A program made the position numbers and the translations under genes. Shown piece by piece: positions 34,811 to 43,269 of a stretch of 64,000 nucleotides of DNA. The notes below the pieces were generated by a model, which had not been told where the DNA came from, made no database searches, and was given only the letters and a program-made list of their open reading frames with translations. This DNA is from Prado023 sp963788325 (GTDB lineage Bacteria; Actinomycetota; Actinomycetes; S36-B12; CAIYMF01), in contig CAWBGJ010000011.1 of NCBI GenBank assembly GCA_963788325.1, forward strand, positions 30,516 through 94,515, written 5' to 3'. Position 1 is the stretch's first letter; every line of letters starts with the position of its first letter.

Positions 34811-35501
34811 ATGAGATCACAGCAGAACACCGCCTCCCCGATAGCCCGAAGTTGGTCGGGCCGGCTCGTCGGCGCCGCGGCGATCGCTTTCGTGGTGTTG
34901 GTGGTGATGGAGAACGGGCTGTTTGCGGTCACGGGCGCGCTGACCTACAGCGCTCCGATCGAGGACGTGCTGGCCTACTACGCCGCCAACCGCGACGCGG
35001 TGGCCATCGTGTCCGGTCTGGTGGCCCTGTACCTGCCGCTGCTGCTCGTGTTCGTGACGGGCCTGCACGGCCTCGTGGAGCGGCGCGGCGGAGCGGGCGC
35101 CGACTGGTCGCGCCTCGCCGTGGCCGCGGGCGCGACGCTGGCGGCCATCTTCGTGCTCGTCAACGTCCTGCAGATCGGGCTCGCGCTCTCCGCCGACGGG
35201 CTCGCCGAGCCGACGTCCGCGTTCGAGCTCGTGCTGGCAGCTCCACGCGGCGGCGTTCGCGCTGGCGCTGCCCATGATCGGCACCACCTGCATCGGCGCG
35301 GCCCTCGCCGCGCACGCGAGCGGGCTGACTCCAGCTTGGCAGCGCTTGCTGGGGCTGGTGGGCGGGAGCCTGCTGCTCGCCGCGGGGCTCGGCAACCTCG
35401 CGATAGCCGACGGCTCGCCGCTGATCTTCGTCGGACTCCTCGGGTTCGCCGCCTGGCTCGTCTGGCTGATCGCAACCGGCGTGCGCCTCGTCCGGTCGTG
35501 A
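34811..35501 (+). CDS. small polytopic membrane protein (frameshifted), divergent from TetR
   Basis: About 230 residues in two frames joined near 35240: first part VGAAAIAFVVLVVMENGLF, ALYLPLLLVFVTGLHGLVE, LAAIFVLVNVLQIGLAL; second part FALALPMIGTTCIGAALAAH, LLGLVGGSLLLAAGLGN, IFVGLLGFAAWLVWLIATGV. About six helices. One missing or extra base explains the break. No named family recognised. Likely the target of the divergent TetR regulator. Confidence 0.65.
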
Positions 35502-36052
35502 CCGAGATGAGGGCGGGTGCCGAGGTCCCGCACGCGGGCGAGGGCTCAGTGGAGGGCCGCCTGGTCGAGTCTCGGGCTGCGTAGGGTGGTGGTGCCGTCG
35601 CTCTCGTGGTGCATGGTCAGGCCGGACTCCCAGTCGTACCACTCACGGACTGCCTCCAGGGGGCAGGGTCCCGGGGTCGCGACCTCCCAGGGCGGCGGCA
35701 CGGACGTCATGAAGCACCGACTGTGCCGCCCTGTGACTGCCCGAAGCAGACCTCGGCTGAGTCACGGTGCCGAATGGCCGCCCGTCCGGCGACGGGCTGC
35801 AGGCCGCAACAGGGTCTGATGTCATGCTGGAGGTCTCACGATAGAGAGGCATGACCGAGGGCGCCCCCTCCGCCGCGAAACGCACACTGTTCCGGGCTTG
35901 AATGCGGTGCAGGGGTGGCTGGGGCCTGCCATCCCAAAGGCCGTGGCCGAGGGACGTGGCCATGGACGGTGACGTGCGAGGCTCTGGAGCCTCGGCCAAT
36001 TCCGCGGACGTTCTACCCTGCAAGTCAGGAGCGATCTGGATACGTTGAGTTG
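35502..36052. other. 550-bp stretch without a supported gene
   Basis: No recognisable coding sequence, RNA or strong hairpin. The last 50 bp precede the GTG of the alpha/beta hydrolase. Confidence 0.45.
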
Positions 36053-36842
36053 GTGATCAAGCGGCCGACGCCGATGCTCATCGTGCCCGGCGCGTTCAAC
36101 GACAACGCCAGCTTCGAGCCCATGGCGTCGCGGCTCGAAGCCCATGGATGGCAGGCGAGGATCGTTCGCCTACCCGCACGGGCACGGCGACTACCTCAAC
36201 TTGATCGCGGCGGCTTGGCCGCCATCGACGCCGTGCTGGACCGGGCAGTCACCGAATGCCGACGTCCGCCTGTGGTGATCGGACACTCCCTCGGCGGGCT
36301 GGCCGCCCTACGCCTGGCCGCCGAACCCCGCTGAGCGCCGCGGTGCTCCTGACCCCGGCCACGCCCTACGGACTTGCCCCGCACATGCTGCGGCTCGCCG
36401 TCAACGATCCGGTCAGCGCACTGAAGATGGGTGTGCTGGCCGGTGCGGCCCCGCTGGCCCGAGCCCTGCCGCTCAGCCCCCCGTCGGGCTGTTCACGCCC
36501 GACGCCCCCAGCGACGCGATGCGCCGCTCACGCGGCCACAACGTCAGCGAGTCGTGGCTGGTGCTCGCCCAATTGCTCCGCGGGGACTCCGCACCCCAGG
36601 GCCCGGCAGGGCAACCGACCCTTGTCCTAGGCGGGTCACTGGACACTCTCGCCCCGGTCGAGTCGGTACGCCGGCTGGCCCGCGACATCGATGCCGACTA
36701 CCTCGAACGACCCGTCGGACACGCCTTCTACCAAGAGGACGCGCTGTCTTGCGTCCTCGACGCGGTAGCCGAATGGCTGCGTCGAGTCCTCGAGCCGCCC
36801 GATCCGGCGAGTCGGGACATCAACGTGCTGACCCCGTCTTGA
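36053..36842 (+). CDS. alpha/beta-hydrolase-fold protein (frameshifted)
   Basis: A serine hydrolase of about 260 residues over two or three frames: PMLIVPGAFNDNASFEPMAS, nucleophile elbow VVIGHSLGGLAALRLAAE (36270-36330), then after a shift near 36330 SAAVLLTPATPYGLAPHMLRL, and after another near 36480 QPTLVLGGSLDTLAPVESVR with the acid, and RPVGHAFYQED with the catalytic histidine. All triad elements remain, so base errors are plausible. Substrate unknown. Its 3' end overlaps the convergent hydrolase gene by about 23 bases. Confidence 0.65.
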
Positions 36843-37749
36843 CGACGCGTCGGGCTCCGGCGGGCGGGGCCCAGCGTCCTGATTCGACCTTGTCGGTCCA
36901 ATCGAGGATGTGTTGTAGGTAGACCTCGGTGCTGTCCTCCCACGAGTAGTGCCCGGCGTCGGGGATGACGGCGAACTCGCTGTTGGGAAGCAGTTCGCTG
37001 AGACGCTTCGAGTTGCCCATCGCGACGAAGGTGTCATGTTCGCCGTGGAGCACCAAGACCGGCGTCTGGATCGACGGGTAGGACTCCATCATGCGGGGCA
37101 CAATGCTCGGGTAGCTGCCGAGGAGGCCCACCTGGCCACGGAGCTTGCCCGGCCCGGTCGAGCCATCGCGAAAGTCATTCAGCACTTCCTTCGACGGCCG
37201 CTCCTGGTGGAATCCGACGCTGTTTGCGGCGAGCGCGTAGAAGCGGCCACCCAAGTGTCGACCGAGCAAGCGCATCGACGACCAAAACAGCGGGGAGTTG
37301 ACGATCAGCCGGAAGGCCAGTTCGCCCTCGACCGGCGAGACCGTGCCAGCGTCGCCACAGACGACCGATGCGATTCGCTCTGGATGGTCCATCAGGAAAC
37401 GCAGAACAGTGGGCGTTCCGATGTCCGGCCCGACGAAGTGAGGGCGGGTGAGTTCGAAGTGATCGTGGATCTCACCGAGGAATGCAGCGTGCTCATCGAC
37501 CGTGATGCTGTCCGAGGTTGCCTCCGACCCGCCATGGTTCGGCAGATCGACGGCGGCGAGATCGAATCGCTCGGCCAACCGGTTCCACACATTCCGGTAT
37601 GTCAGCACGCTCATGGGCTGTGGCGACGTGATCAACATCTGTGGCGCGCCTGGCGTCCGCGCAGCAGCGAAGCGAAGGCGGTGGCCACCCACGATGGCGT
37701 GTTCGAACTGCATCGTCGGATGGTCTGGCATCTCCACACCGTGGAGCAT
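36820..37749 (-). CDS. alpha/beta hydrolase with aspartate nucleophile (dehalogenase/epoxide-hydrolase-like)
   Basis: 309 residues. The nucleophile elbow is HFVGPDIGTPTVLRF, with aspartate where serine hydrolases have serine. This is the arrangement of haloalkane/haloacetate dehalogenases and epoxide hydrolases. The acid lies in PVLVLHGEHDTFV and the catalytic histidine in VIPDAGHYSWED. No signal peptide. ATG 37749 has AGGA upstream; ATG 37731 is an alternative. A substrate cannot be named. Confidence 0.78.
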   Translation of the reverse strand: MLHGVEMPDHPTMQFEHAIVGGHRLRFAAARTPGAPQMLITSPQPMSVLTYRNVWNRLAERFDLAAVDLPNHGGSEATSDSITVDEHAAFLGEIHDHFELTRPHFVGPDIGTPTVLRFLMDHPERIASVVCGDAGTVSPVEGELAFRLIVNSPLFWSSMRLLGRHLGGRFYALAANSVGFHQERPSKEVLNDFRDGSTGPGKLRGQVGLLGSYPSIVPRMMESYPSIQTPVLVLHGEHDTFVAMGNSKRLSELLPNSEFAVIPDAGHYSWEDSTEVYLQHILDWTDKVESGRWAPPAGARRVVKTGSAR

Positions 37750-37821
37750 CGATCGGATCCTGGGGGCAGGTCGTGATCGTCCTCCTGCTGTTGCGGGGCA
37801 GTGGGCTGTCGTGGTGGCGGG

Positions 37822-38454
37822 TCAGCGTCCCGCGGAGACGAAGGGGGCTTGTCGCGGGTAGAGGTTGTTCTCTACGACGTCGGCGAGGAATGCTGCGAGG
37901 TCGGTGCGGCGGATCGAGCTGGCGTGACCGGGGGTGTGTGCGTCGTGGGTGATGTTCCCGGTCGCGGGGCCGTCGACGAGGCGTGGTGGTCGCACGAGGG
38001 TCCAGTCGAGGTCGGATGTGGCGAACTCGCGGTGCTCCGCCGGTTTGTCGGCCACAACTGCACCACCGAGCTTCTGGATCAGGAACGAGATCGCCCGATC
38101 TTTGGGGCCCTTGCGGTCTCCGGGGACGTCGATGCCGGCGCCGCTGATTCCCACGAACCGGGTCACGCCGTGCTGGGGCATGCTCTGGATGAGGGCCTTG
38201 GCGGTGTCGGTATGCAGGGTGGGTTCCTTGTTGGTGGGCCCGAGCGCGGAGACCACGGCCTCGGCGCCGGTCAGGAGCTGGTCGAGGGTGGCGGGGTCGG
38301 TGCTGGATCCGAGGACCACGTGGACCTTGTCCCGGCTCGGGCCCAGCTTCTCCGGGGAGCGGACCAGAGCGGTCACGGTGTGCTCGCGGCGCAGCAGCTC
38401 GGCCACAAGCAGGGTGCCGGTGCGCCCGGTTGCTCCCAGGACAGCGATGTTCAT
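37822..38454 (-). CDS. NAD(P)-binding SDR-like (atypical) oxidoreductase
   Basis: 210 residues. The N-terminal Rossmann motif NIAVLGATGRTGTLLVAELL (GxxGxxG) and later blocks VSALGPT, RFVGISGAG and DWTLVRPPRLVDGP are typical of the atypical SDR family (NAD(P)H-binding, BVR-B/HSCARG-like). Its ATG overlaps the MarR stop, third in an operon with NmrA-like and MarR genes. A reductase or redox-sensor role is likely; substrate unknown. Confidence 0.82.
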   Translation of the reverse strand: MNIAVLGATGRTGTLLVAELLRREHTVTALVRSPEKLGPSRDKVHVVLGSSTDPATLDQLLTGAEAVVSALGPTNKEPTLHTDTAKALIQSMPQHGVTRFVGISGAGIDVPGDRKGPKDRAISFLIQKLGGAVVADKPAEHREFATSDLDWTLVRPPRLVDGPATGNITHDAHTPGHASSIRRTDLAAFLADVVENNLYPRQAPFVSAGR

Positions 38455-38951
38455 GTCAGCTCCTCATCGTGGGTGGGGTCGTGCGGTGAAGTGGTGGCGA
38501 CGTCGGCTGCGAACCGGGTCAACAGGTCGGCGAAGGAACTCCGATCCGTGGGAGTCCAAGCGGCCATGGTCCGGTCGAGGTAGTCGGCGCGGAAGGTCCG
38601 GGCGGTCGCGGCCAGCAGCCGTCCCTGATCGGTCAACTCGACGGCGACCCTGCGGGCGTCCCGGGTCGAGGGACGGCGGGTCACCGCGCCACTGGCCTGG
38701 GCCCGGTCGGCCAGTCGGCTGGCTGTCGAGTGGGCGACATCGATGGCCACCGCCAACTCGCCGATCGTGACCTCGTCGTCGGCCTCGTCGCGGGTCAGCG
38801 CATCGACGATCCACACGGTGGACATGTCCAGGGTTCCCATAGTCGGGTCGTCAAGGGTCAGCGGGCCGGACCACAGATGGCGCAGCCCGACCAGGGCACG
38901 ATCGACCCGGTCGAGGTCGCCGCGCTTCCCGGCGTCCTCGGACTCAGACAT
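38451..38951 (-). CDS. MarR-family transcriptional regulator
   Basis: About 166 residues with a winged helix: DEVTIGELAVAIDVAHSTAS, RLADRAQASGAVTRRPSTRD, ARRVAVELTDQGR. It overlaps the NmrA-like gene by 8 bp upstream and the SDR gene downstream, so the three form one unit. It is the likely repressor acting at the palindrome over the operon start. Ligand unknown; MarR proteins often sense phenolics or oxidants. Confidence 0.85.
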   Translation of the reverse strand: MSESEDAGKRGDLDRVDRALVGLRHLWSGPLTLDDPTMGTLDMSTVWIVDALTRDEADDEVTIGELAVAIDVAHSTASRLADRAQASGAVTRRPSTRDARRVAVELTDQGRLLAATARTFRADYLDRTMAAWTPTDRSSFADLLTRFAADVATTSPHDPTHDEELT

Positions 38952-39840
38952 CATCGGTCCAGGCGTCACGGTGCGCCCGTGCCCAGACGTCGAAGCTCGT
39001 GGGGGGCGCGCCGGTCACAGTCCGGACATCCTCGGTCAGGCCGCCGGCCTTCCCGAACCGGGCCACCGTGTAGATCGCCGCGGTCACCCCCACCATCGGC
39101 AGCGGCATGCCCAGCGACCGCTTGGCATGGACCGCGTAGCGCAACACACCCGGCCTCGTGTACCGGATGGGCCGATCCAGCACAGCCGACAACGTCGCGG
39201 CGACCTGGTCGTAGGTCAGCGCCTCGGGCCCGGTCGGGGTCCAGGCGAGGTTGCGGTGCGCCTGCGGGTCGACCAGCGCGCCCGCGGCGACCGCGGCGAC
39301 GTCGTCGGCAGCCACGAACGCAGTCGCACCCGAGCCCGCGGGCACGACGATCTCGTGGCGGTCGCGGATGTCCGGCGCATGAGTGCCGGACAGATTCTCC
39401 ATGAAGAACGAGGGCCGAACGAACGTCCACGCCAAGCCACTGCCGCGCAGCCACGCCTCGATCTTCGCGTGCGGCACAACCTTGTTGTTCTCCGCGCCCT
39501 GCAACGACAACAGCACGACGTGCTTGATCCCCGCTGCCTGGGCTTCCTCCAGCGCCGGGACCATGTCACGGGCGATGTTGCTGATCTGCGGCGGGCGCAT
39601 CAGGAACATCACCTCGACCCCCGCAAAGGCCCGGGACCACGTGGACCGATCGGTGAAATCGAACCGAACCGTCTCGAACAGGGGGCCATGCAGGGCCGCC
39701 TCGTCGGGGACTGCCGCGCGCAGGGGGCGTCCGTCTGCAATGAGGCGGGCCAGAACGGCCATGCCGATGTTGCCCGTCGCACCCGTGACCAGGACCGGCG
39801 CAGGAGCAGGATCACGTTGGATCATGTATGTACGATACAT
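38944..39840 (-). CDS. NmrA-like NAD(P)-binding protein
   Basis: About 298 residues. The N-terminal glycine motif PVLVTGATGNIGMAVLARLI and VVLLSLQGAENNKVVPHAKI, LAWTFVRPSFFMENLSG fit NmrA/SDR-type NAD(P)-binding regulators or quinone-linked reductases. ATG 39840 lies inside the operator palindrome. ATG 39825 (MIQRDPAPAP) is an equally good start, and neither has a clear ribosome site, so the transcript may be leaderless. Confidence 0.8.
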   Translation of the reverse strand: MYRTYMIQRDPAPAPVLVTGATGNIGMAVLARLIADGRPLRAAVPDEAALHGPLFETVRFDFTDRSTWSRAFAGVEVMFLMRPPQISNIARDMVPALEEAQAAGIKHVVLLSLQGAENNKVVPHAKIEAWLRGSGLAWTFVRPSFFMENLSGTHAPDIRDRHEIVVPAGSGATAFVAADDVAAVAAGALVDPQAHRNLAWTPTGPEALTYDQVAATLSAVLDRPIRYTRPGVLRYAVHAKRSLGMPLPMVGVTAAIYTVARFGKAGGLTEDVRTVTGAPPTSFDVWARAHRDAWTDDV

Positions 39841-39841
39841 G
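39823..39841. promoter_or_regulatory. CATGTAT-GTACG-ATACATG palindrome at the NmrA operon start
   Basis: Perfect 7-bp inverted repeat with 5-bp centre overlapping the first codons of the NmrA-like gene. Size and symmetry suit a MarR dimer; the operon encodes one. Confidence 0.65.
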
Positions 39842-39895
39842 GAACATGGTCAGACTCGAGGCTGACGGTGTCCCCGTGCGCTTGATCTCTGATAG

Positions 39896-39947
39896 GTCGC
39901 TTGCGTTCCAGGATCTATATAGGTAGTGTCGCTTGTGAAACGCAAGC
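39896..39947. promoter_or_regulatory. paired GCTTGCGTT elements flanking a TATATA promoter core
   Basis: GCTTGCGTT (39899-39907) and its exact complement AACGCAAGC (39939-39947) flank TATATAGG at about 39916. The first unit recurs as GTCGCTTGTG at 39928. Likely the operator-promoter of the membrane protein-HxlR pair; binding by HxlR is inferred. Confidence 0.55.
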
Positions 39948-39999
39948 CAATGTCCTTACCCAGCGCGGGTTGGGCCAATCGCACCCAAGGAGCACGTCG

Positions 40000-40494
40000 G
40001 TGAACTACCTCATCCTCGCTGTGCAGGTCACCTTTGCCACAGTCGTCTATGCGCTGATCTACCGCTGGTACGTCGCGCCGCGGCTGGCGGGCCAGCCGCT
40101 GTTGGTGGCGCTGCAACCCTTGCTGTTCGTGCAGGCGTTCCGGTTCACCGGACTGACGCTCGCGGTCGACGGACAGGTCGATTCGGGGGTCTCCTCGGAC
40201 CTGCTCCTACAAGCAGGGCTCGGTGACCTGCTCACGGCGCTGCTCGCCCTGCTGGCCCTCGTCCTGGCGCGCAAGGGCGCGGCTGCGACGGTGCCCGTTG
40301 CCTGGGCTGTGACGGTGGTCGGGCTGCTCGACTTCGTCAACGTCGCCCGGATCGTCGCCCAGACCGACCTGATCAGCTACGACATCGGCGCGATGTGGCT
40401 GGCACTGATCTGGTACGTACCCATGGTCCTGATCTCCCTGCTGGCCATGCTCGGCATGCTCGTCGGCCGCAGGCCAGCCAGCGTCACGATCTAG
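40000..40494 (+). CDS. small four/five-helix membrane protein
   Basis: 164 residues, mostly hydrophobic: VNYLILAVQVTFATVVYALI, LLVALQPLLFVQAFRFTGLT, LTALLALLALVLARKG, VAWAVTVVGLLDFVNVA, MWLALIWYVPMVLISLLAML. The GTG at 40000 has AAGGAG seven bases upstream. The next gene, an HxlR regulator, starts two bases after its stop. No named family; the pairing suggests it is regulated by HxlR. Confidence 0.75.
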   Translation: MNYLILAVQVTFATVVYALIYRWYVAPRLAGQPLLVALQPLLFVQAFRFTGLTLAVDGQVDSGVSSDLLLQAGLGDLLTALLALLALVLARKGAAATVPVAWAVTVVGLLDFVNVARIVAQTDLISYDIGAMWLALIWYVPMVLISLLAMLGMLVGRRPASVTI

Positions 40495-40496
40495 CC

Positions 40497-40916
40497 ATGG
40501 CGGACTCCTCAGTTCCCGCGTTGCGCTCCTCGTGCCCGGTGGCAGCATCCCTCGATGTCCTCGGTGACCGGTGGACGTTGGTGATCCTGCGCGATCTCCT
40601 GATCGGCGGCAGATCCCACTTCGCCGACTTCGCCGCTGACGAGTCGATCGCGACCAACACCCTCGCCGAGCGACTGCAACGCCTACGCGACGCCGGGATC
40701 ATCGCGCGGGTCCGCGACCCCAGCGATGGTCGGCGCTGGATCTACCTGCCCCGTCGTCCCGCGATCGAGTTGATCCCCGTCCTCGTCGACCTGATGATCT
40801 GGGGCCTGGCCAACACCGCCGTCAAGGCGCCGCCCGCCCAAGCCAACGCAGCCGGGCACCGGGACGCGCTGATCGCTGACATCACCAAGCAGGCCGAATC
40901 CCGCATGATCGAGTAA
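40497..40916 (+). CDS. HxlR-family transcriptional regulator
   Basis: 139 residues. The HxlR signature is CPVAASLDVLGDRWTLVILR then LLIGGRSHFADFAA, with recognition helix TNTLAERLQRLRDAGIIARV and wing DPSDGRRWIYLP. The single N-terminal cysteine is in the position used by redox- or aldehyde-sensing members. Cotranscribed with the membrane protein. Confidence 0.9.
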   Translation: MADSSVPALRSSCPVAASLDVLGDRWTLVILRDLLIGGRSHFADFAADESIATNTLAERLQRLRDAGIIARVRDPSDGRRWIYLPRRPAIELIPVLVDLMIWGLANTAVKAPPAQANAAGHRDALIADITKQAESRMIE

Positions 40917-41065
40917 GCCTCAACCCACCACCGTGACAACTGAGAAGCATGGGCGGCTGCGGTGAGCGGCGCGGCGGGACTGTGCTGGCAGTGGGCGTGC
41001 TGGTCCTCGCAGTGGGGTCGAACCCGACGTCTTCGGCACGGACTGGTGAAACGGGGTTTGTCACT

Positions 41066-41485
41066 ATGCGAGCAACCGCGTCGAGCGTGGCATCGATCGC
41101 GCTGGTGAGCCTGCTGTGCGCTGGATGCACCAGCAGTGCGACCCAGGCGACGGACGAGCCCGCCCCCACCGGATCGGTGTCGTCGGCCGCGTCGATGGCC
41201 GAGGCGCTCGGCTGTGACCTGGACTTCCTACCGGCGAGCGCTGATGAGTTCGGCTGGTTCGGGGCAGCTGAGCAGGAAGCCCTGCAGGCCTACCGGGACG
41301 ACCTGTCACTGGACTCCGCCAGCGTGGTCGAGTGGACCGGACCGCGGTCCAGCACGTCGGCTGAGCGCCTCTGGCTGGTGTACACCCCGGACGGGGCTGG
41401 ACGCCGGGTTGTGGTCGCTTCCGAGCTCGATGACGGGCGGTGGGTTGTGGCACACCAGCAGCTGTGCGCCGACTTCCAGCCCTAG
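41066..41485 (+). CDS. small predicted lipoprotein
   Basis: 139 residues. The signal peptide MRATASSVASIALVSLLCAG ends in a lipobox (LCAG followed by Cys). A Ser/Thr/Pro-rich linker and an acidic domain (DLDFLPASADEFGWFGAAEQ) follow. No domain recognised. The longer upstream start is rejected because the signal peptide must be N-terminal. Confidence 0.65.
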   Translation: MRATASSVASIALVSLLCAGCTSSATQATDEPAPTGSVSSAASMAEALGCDLDFLPASADEFGWFGAAEQEALQAYRDDLSLDSASVVEWTGPRSSTSAERLWLVYTPDGAGRRVVVASELDDGRWVVAHQQLCADFQP

Positions 41486-41842
41486 CGGGAGTTTCCGGGG
41501 TAGCACTCGTGTGATCACCGGATCGGCTGGATCGTGCTGTGTGTCGCGAGCATGTCGCCCCCACTCAAGCCGGCGCAGCGGAGCCCAGGGTCCACCCGAG
41601 ACCTTCCCCCTACCGCCGCGAGCTGGGCGCCTGGGGACGGCATCGAGGCGTTGAAGCGGCAGGGCGCCGCGCACATCGAAGACTGACAACCCGTTGGGGT
41701 CATGCCGGGTCGGGTGTTCCGGGTGTGCGGATACCAGCGAAATCGAACAGCCGGCGTTGAGCCAGTTCACAGGTTCCTCTCAGATCCGTCCGGTGTCATG
41801 GACTCGTCCCGTTCACGAATCGAACAGCCGGGAGGAACCTCC
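41486..41842. other. intergenic region upstream of the DUF4956-VTC operon
   Basis: No gene recognised. The promoter of the downstream operon should lie here but no convincing -10/-35 pair stands out. Confidence 0.4.
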
Positions 41843-42481
41843 ATGTCCGTCTTCGCATTCATCGCCGCCGACCTGGTCGCCATCAGCATCATGGTCTTCG
41901 CCCTGTACTTCCCGCGCCACCGCCGGCGAGACCTCATCGTCGCCTTCCTGTCCATCAACGTCGGGGTCATGGGCGTTACGTATGCGATGGCCACCGCGGA
42001 CCTCTCGCTCGGCTTCGGTCTGGGCATCTTCGCGGTCCTGTCGATCATCCGCCTGCGCTCCACCGAGATGGACCATGCCGAGATCGCCTACTACTTCACT
42101 GCGATTGCGCTGGGACTGCTGGGTGGCTTCCCCTCGATGTCCGCCTACGTCTCGTTCACGCTCATGGCCGTTCTCCTGGCGGTCATCGCGGTCGGTGACA
42201 GCCCCAGGCTGTTCCCGCGCGCACGCCAGCAGACGATGGTGCTCGACCGGGCCATGAACGACGAGACGGAGGCTCGCGACCTGCTCGGCGCCATCCTGGG
42301 AGCCCGGATCGACCGCGTGAATGTGCGCAAGGTGGACCTGGTCTCGGACACCACCGTGCTGGACGTCCGGTTCACGCTTCCCGACTCCACGAGCTGGGAC
42401 TCCGATATCGCCACTGACATCCAGATCGGCTCGGCGGCTGACCAGAGAACCATGGGCGCCGACGTGGCGGGTGTGCGATGA
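41843..42481 (+). CDS. DUF4956 membrane protein
   Basis: 212 residues: about four helices (FIAADLVAISIMVFALYF, LSINVGVMGVTYAMA, LGIFAVLSIIRLRSTEM, ALGLLGGFPSM) and a cytoplasmic C-terminal domain. The IRLRS motif is characteristic of DUF4956. Strong GGAGGA before the ATG. It overlaps the VTC-domain gene (ATGA). Such pairs occur next to CotH or carbohydrate-binding proteins in many bacteria, and a role in polyphosphate or surface polymer synthesis is suspected for them. Confidence 0.85.
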   Translation: MSVFAFIAADLVAISIMVFALYFPRHRRRDLIVAFLSINVGVMGVTYAMATADLSLGFGLGIFAVLSIIRLRSTEMDHAEIAYYFTAIALGLLGGFPSMSAYVSFTLMAVLLAVIAVGDSPRLFPRARQQTMVLDRAMNDETEARDLLGAILGARIDRVNVRKVDLVSDTTVLDVRFTLPDSTSWDSDIATDIQIGSAADQRTMGADVAGVR

Positions 42482-43257
42482 CCACCTGGATGGATATCGC
42501 GTACGCGATGCCCACCCTTGGGCTCGGCGAGGTGAACCAGAGGGCCGCCCTGCAGACCCGGGTTGACCGCAAGTACATCCTGCGGCCCGAGGCGTGGCAG
42601 TCGGTGCTCGGATCCCTGGACACCGAGCCCAGCGTGCTCGACATCGATGGTCGCCGCAGCTTCCGCTACGCCTCCACCTACTACGACACTCCCGATCTGC
42701 TCAGCTTCCGGGCCGCGGCCCACAAGCGCCCTCGCCGCTACAAGGTGCGGACGAGGCACTACCTGGACTCCGGCACTGCCGCCGTCGAGGTGAAGATGCG
42801 GTCCCGATCGGGGAGAACGGCCAAGAGCCGGCAGTGGCTCGATTCCGATGCCCAGGTGGGGTTGGCCGAGCTGCCCGCCACTGCCGAAGCGTTCGTCGCC
42901 TCCTTCGAGCTCGTCGGGGAGGCGGCACAGGACCTGACCAGCGTGCTGACGACCTCGTATGAGCGCGTGACGCTGGTGACGGCCGACGCTCGGGTCACCG
43001 TGGACCGGCAGGTCGCAGCGGCTGACGTCCGCGGCGCGCGCATGGACTACGGCGATTTCCTGATCGTCGAGACCAAGGCGGCAGGTCGAGCCGGCGTGGT
43101 CGACCAAGCGCTCTGGGAGAACGGCATCCGACCGACCCCCGTCAGCAAGTACTGCACGTCGCTTGCGGCCCTGCGCCCCGAGCTTCCCTCGAACCGGTGG
43201 TCGCGCACCCTGCGCCGCCACGTCTTCACACCGGCCGCGTACGCCGCGGCCGCCTAG
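42478..43257 (+). CDS. VTC-domain polyphosphate-polymerase-like protein
   Basis: 259 residues with the VTC tunnel fold: RVDRKYILRPE (basic first strand), STYYDTPDLLSF, RRYKVRTRHYLDSGTAAVEV with K/R rows, and DYGDFLIVETKAAG carrying the metal-binding glutamate. The yeast VTC4 catalytic domain makes polyphosphate from ATP; bacterial stand-alone VTC proteins are assumed to be similar. Polymerase activity of this one is inferred. Coupled to DUF4956 upstream, with the CBM lipoprotein 12 bases downstream. Confidence 0.85.
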   Translation: MTTWMDIAYAMPTLGLGEVNQRAALQTRVDRKYILRPEAWQSVLGSLDTEPSVLDIDGRRSFRYASTYYDTPDLLSFRAAAHKRPRRYKVRTRHYLDSGTAAVEVKMRSRSGRTAKSRQWLDSDAQVGLAELPATAEAFVASFELVGEAAQDLTSVLTTSYERVTLVTADARVTVDRQVAAADVRGARMDYGDFLIVETKAAGRAGVVDQALWENGIRPTPVSKYCTSLAALRPELPSNRWSRTLRRHVFTPAAYAAAA

Positions 43258-43269
43258 AAGGAGCTCGAC

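Noticed and set aside
40980..41050. tRNA 3'-end-like stretch (translation GSNPTSS)
   Set aside because: The T-arm-like GGGTCGAACCC has a mismatched stem, and no acceptor, D-arm or anticodon arm can be folded around it.
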